41,315 nt of DNA from Ruminococcaceae bacterium OttesenSCG-928-L11 (GTDB taxonomy: Bacteria; Bacillota; Clostridia; Oscillospirales; Ruminococcaceae): assembly GCA_030265885.1 (NCBI GenBank), contig JAJDGX010000007.1, positions 1-41,315 of the forward strand, written 5' to 3'. Below the pieces are notes generated by a model, which saw only the letters and a program-made list of their open reading frames with translations, was not told the origin of the DNA and searched no databases. Position 1 is the first letter of the stretch. Every line of letters starts with the position of its first letter. The position numbers were made by a program, and so were the translations under genes. Below, piece after piece: positions 38,452 to 41,315 of this stretch.

Positions 38452-38649
38452 CGGTCAAAAATGACCGGGTTCCATCCCCACGTGTGGGGACGTTCGTTGC
38501 CAAAAGTGGCAACGCAGTTGTGCGATGGAATTCTGTGCATAAATATCTGACCGATGTGGGCGTTGCAACTTCCTGCAACGGCAGTAAAGCCCAGCCCCTG
38601 TGCCACATCTTCAAGTTTAAAATCTGGATTTTCGCAGAAAGTTGCGAAA
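38452..38649. repeat. Cluster of five short perfect inverted repeats with different arms
   Basis: CGGTCA-AAAA-TGACCG (38452-38467); TCCCCAC-GT-GTGGGGA (38475-38490); CGTTGCCA-AAAG-TGGCAACG (38495-38514); CGTTGCA-ACTTCC-TGCAACG (38561-38580); TTTCGCA-GAAAGT-TGCGAAA (38630-38649). Confidence 0.85.
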
Positions 38650-38744
38650 GGCGGGTATATCCATTGCCGGAGATTCGTTGACACGATAACACGCGCACAG
38701 GATTTCCTTACGATACGCTCATTATCTCCCCATAAGAGAGAACG

Positions 38745-38760
38745 TTAATTTGCAAATTAA
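38745..38760. promoter_or_regulatory. Perfect 16-bp palindrome TTAATTTGCAAATTAA upstream of the element sigma gene
   Basis: Read directly; possible operator. Confidence 0.5.
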
Positions 38761-38914
38761 TCCCAGGCCGTCAGAATGATGCCATAAATGCATTTGGCTG
38801 TTTTGATTAATAGTTTTGTGGTTGGGGTGAGAAAGTGCAATACAGGGCAAATTTGGTGGGTTTCTGACGATTCTACAGTGAAATGAGCCTATACAGGTAA
38901 ACCGAGGAGGACGC

Positions 38915-39631
38915 ATGCAGACAAATGAGGAACTTGCTATGTTGGCACAGGGTGGAGACAAAATGGCAATGGCAGAACTGTGGGACAACACGCGGTGGCT
39001 GATTCACAAGCTGATGAGCCGGTACTTTCCCCTTTGTCCGCGCTATGGGCTGGAGGTGCAGGACTTGAAGCAGGAGGAGTATCTTGCCATGATGAAGGCT
39101 GTGGAGGCATTCGACCCCGACCGTGGATTAAAGTTCAATTCTTATCTGCATTTCTCTGTCCAGGCAGCGGTACACGGTGCATTCGGCCACCGTAGCGGGA
39201 AAGCCTCTACCGTGCGGCTTGTTTCTATAAACGAACTGGTAGCGGGTTCCGATGACTTCACTATTGGGGATACACTGGAGGATGAGACAGCCAGCGCCGA
39301 GATGGAAAACGTCGTGGAGGGTGCATACCATAAACAGTTTGTTTCCTGCCTGGAGGAGTGCATGAAGGGGATGTTGCCCCGCTATGCCGATGTCATCCGC
39401 GCCCGCTACCTGGAGGGGAAAACCATCAAACAGCTGGCGGATGAAATGGGGGTAACTGCTGAACGGGTGCGGCAGATTGAGGGGAAGGCCCTGCGCAAGC
39501 TGCGTCACCCGCTATGCTCCAGACAGTTGCAGTCGTTCCTTTACTATGATGATGTCAAAGGGAGCGGCTTCCGGGCTTTTCGTGACCGTGGGTATGTGTC
39601 CAAGGTGGAAGTGATGGCCGGGACAAAGTAA
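38915..39631 (+). CDS. Element-encoded sigma-70 family RNA polymerase sigma factor
   Basis: Region 2 (LEVQDLKQEEYLAMMKAVEAFDPDRGLKFNSYLHFSVQAAVHGAF) and region 4 (TIKQLADEMGVTAERVRQIEGKALRKLR). Confidence 0.88.
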   Translation: MQTNEELAMLAQGGDKMAMAELWDNTRWLIHKLMSRYFPLCPRYGLEVQDLKQEEYLAMMKAVEAFDPDRGLKFNSYLHFSVQAAVHGAFGHRSGKASTVRLVSINELVAGSDDFTIGDTLEDETASAEMENVVEGAYHKQFVSCLEECMKGMLPRYADVIRARYLEGKTIKQLADEMGVTAERVRQIEGKALRKLRHPLCSRQLQSFLYYDDVKGSGFRAFRDRGYVSKVEVMAGTK

Positions 39632-39721
39632 GATTCCCCACAGATGGGGGAAAAGTGCTGGCTGAGATGAAATACGATTCGCCATTTGTGGCGAAAGCAA
39701 GGGTTCAGATTGGCTCCAGCA

Positions 39722-39861
39722 GCGAACGGTACCGAATGCTTGCAAATGGTAGCAAATGCTTGCAAATGGTGCCTAATGCATGCAAAAGGTGGCAAATGGC
39801 AACGAATGGTACCGAACGCCAGCGAATGGTAGCAAATGCTTGCAAATGGTACCAAGCGCTT
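39722..39861. repeat. 14-unit degenerate tandem array, exact 10-bp period (GCAAATGGTA / GCAAATGCTT)
   Basis: GCGAACGGTA CCGAATGCTT GCAAATGGTA GCAAATGCTT GCAAATGGTG CCTAATGCAT GCAAAAGGTG GCAAATGGCA ACGAATGGTA CCGAACGCCA GCGAATGGTA GCAAATGCTT GCAAATGGTA CCAAGCGCTT, no indels. Confidence 0.95.
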
Positions 39862-39979
39862 CCCCTTGCAACCACCGGCCTGACATGCTACACTGGAATC
39901 AACTGCTTTGAGTCATGCCCACACGTGGGCACGCCCATGTTTTCAAGATAATTTCTCACTCTCCCCATCTTACCTACCC

Positions 39980-40516
39980 TATTGCCACCAAGGCACCCAC
40001 ATCCCCATTACGGATGAGACGATTGACCGGGTGCCCCTGGTGAAGCCCTCCGGCATGGATGACACGCAGGCGGCATTGCTGCAGCTGCGGCACAAGGATT
40101 TGCTGCGGGATATGCAGAACGACCCGCCGGGAACCGAGGGCACGGCCTCCTACAGTATGCGGCTGGGATTGCTCGGAAAGCAGAAGGGCGTCCCTGGGGT
40201 GTCCAAGGTCGGTGTACTGGATCAGGATGTTCCGTACATTGCCATACATAACCATCCCAGCGGCGGCGGATTTACACATCAGGATGTGGATATGTTTGCA
40301 ATGTATCCGAATATGCGGGTGTTGACTGCGGTGGGGAACGACGGTAAGGTGTATGCGCTGTCAAAGACTGATAGGTTCAACGAGCCGATGTTTAAAATCG
40401 TTGTAAAACGGTTGAGCACCGAGGCAAAAATGATAGGGAATCTTCGGGATTACCAAAAGTTTATGGTTAAATATATGGAAAGGATGGCAGAATGTGGCGT
40501 CGAATTTAACGCATGA
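39980..40516 (+). pseudogene. N-terminally truncated HNHPSG-motif protein, probable C-terminal fragment of a phage head/minor capsid protein
   Basis: THIPITDETIDRVPLVKPSGMDDTQ...YIAIHNHPSGGGFTHQDVDMF: JAB/RadC-like HNHPSG...D; upstream in-frame sequence is unrelated low-quality ORF and no good start is seen. Confidence 0.5.
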
Positions 40517-40667
40517 GGACTACGAGGAACTAAGGCGGGACTTAGCGGCAGCGGAACCGTACTCACTTAACGATAAGGCGCTTATGTTTGACGGGGATAT
40601 GGATTCATTGAGAATCGCCGCCACGCTGGCAAAGCAAATCCTGGACGAATACCCCGAGGACGAATAA
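40494..40667 (+). CDS. Small acidic protein (57 aa), translationally coupled
   Basis: GTG start after GGATGG; VASNLTHEDYEELRRDLAAAEPYSLNDKALMFDGDMDSLRIAATLAKQILDEYPEDE; overlaps preceding stop; not in the ORF track. Confidence 0.6.
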   Translation: MASNLTHEDYEELRRDLAAAEPYSLNDKALMFDGDMDSLRIAATLAKQILDEYPEDE

Positions 40668-40688
40668 CCCCACACAATTTCATACACA

Positions 40689-40719
40689 ACACTCTACCAA
40701 CCCGGTAGGGTGTTTTTTT
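40689..40719 (+). terminator. Rho-independent terminator
   Basis: ACACTCTACC-aaccc-GGTAGGGTGT-TTTTTT. Confidence 0.8.
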
Positions 40720-40852
40720 ATACACAAAATTGGCGACGGGGATTCGGCCCCTCCTGCAGGCGGGGTGGGCTATGTTCCATTTTTGGAAAACAGGTCTGAT
40801 GACCTCCCCAGCAAACCCCCGCACCGAATGGTACGCCCCCGAAAAATGAGGT

Positions 40853-41101
40853 GTGGTGGTTCGGACTCGAGAAGTCCGAAAGCACTTTCCCAACTTGCTG
40901 GGAAACGGGGAATTTCAGATCCGCCCATACAAAAACCGCCCTACTCATTTCGAGCAAAGGCGGCACATTTTCCGGTTTGATGAACGATGTCCAGAGGGTT
41001 CCCGCGTGTGTGAGTACGGCTTTCAGGATGAGGTTGACCATTGGACTTTTTTGTCCGTTGGGGATGGATTCACTGAAAGCATTGATTTCATGAGGGCATA
41101 G
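40853..41101 (+). CDS. Hypothetical protein (low confidence)
   Basis: 82-aa ORF; C-terminal part FRFDERCPEGSRVCEYGFQDEVDHWTFLSVGDGFTESIDFM looks protein-like, but 5' end contains hairpins and start is weak. Confidence 0.2.
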   Translation: MVVRTREVRKHFPNLLGNGEFQIRPYKNRPTHFEQRRHIFRFDERCPEGSRVCEYGFQDEVDHWTFLSVGDGFTESIDFMRA

Positions 41102-41127
41102 ACTTTCGGTCATTTTTGACCGAAAGT
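41102..41127. repeat. Perfect 11-bp-arm inverted repeat ACTTTCGGTCA-TTTT-TGACCGAAAGT
   Basis: Same CGGTCA/TGACCG core as the 38452-38467 hairpin. Confidence 0.85.
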
Positions 41128-41315
41128 ATGGGAGGCCGCCCAGCGACTGACCACCAGCTTACAATTGACATGGCAAAAGAAGTCTGCATGTTTCAATGTG
41201 GCAAGCTACACCGTCAATTCGCGGCAATTTGCCGCAAGTCGCCGCAAGTCGCGGATATTTGCTGCCAGACTATGCCGGGGTTTCAGCTTGTGCACCGTTT
41301 TAGGCTTCATAAAAA

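Noticed and set aside
38452-38649. A true CRISPR array
   Set aside because: Inverted repeats have different sequences and irregular spacing; no direct repeats with spacers and no cas genes.
38247-38681. 144-aa ORF overlapping the VRR-NUC 3' end and the hairpin cluster
   Set aside because: No RBS, overlaps a supported gene, no recognisable protein pattern; conflicts with the inverted repeats.
39544-39855. Minus-strand repetitive ORF (MVPFASICYHSLAFGTIRCHLPPFAC...) as a repeat protein
   Set aside because: The FAxIC-type repeats are a by-product of translating the 10-bp DNA array; runs into the antisense of the sigma gene.
40718-41113. 131-aa minus-strand ORF at the right end
   Set aside because: No RBS or recognisable domain; spans a terminator flank and several hairpins.

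Overview
The window has two parts. (1) About 1-34.3 kb is a Firmicute/Clostridia-type chromosomal flagellar locus. A long minus-strand fla/che operon runs flgB-flgC-fliE-fliF-fliG-fliH-fliI-fliJ-fliK-flgD-TIGR02530-flgE-flbD-motA-motB-fliM-fliY-cheY-fliO-fliP-fliQ-fliR-flhB-flhA-sigma(FliA/SigD)-flgG-like-flgG-like-fapA(DUF342). A divergent plus-strand block carries flgM-flgN-flgK-flgL-DUF6470(YviE-like)-fliW-csrA. (2) A tRNA-Pro(CGG) at 34361-34434 is followed directly by the left end of an integrated mobile element that runs off the window: tyrosine integrase, XRE repressor, excisionase-like HTH, a small replication-initiator-like protein, VRR-NUC nuclease, a sigma-70 family factor, and a truncated HNHPSG-motif (phage head-protein-like) fragment. 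The unexplained structure is mostly in the non-coding DNA of the element: four palindromic iterons (TGTGGGAAAWWTCCTACA); a 12-bp tandem repeat beside a well-formed minus-strand promoter and terminator that would make a ~70-nt RNA; a dispersed family of short inverted repeats with different arms but a shared ..CA-loop-TG.. closure; and a 14-unit, exactly 10-bp-period tandem array. The flagellar part holds a three-unit ~90-bp nested-hairpin array and a structured fliE leader. All calls are by eye from sequence and ORF translations; no database search was run.
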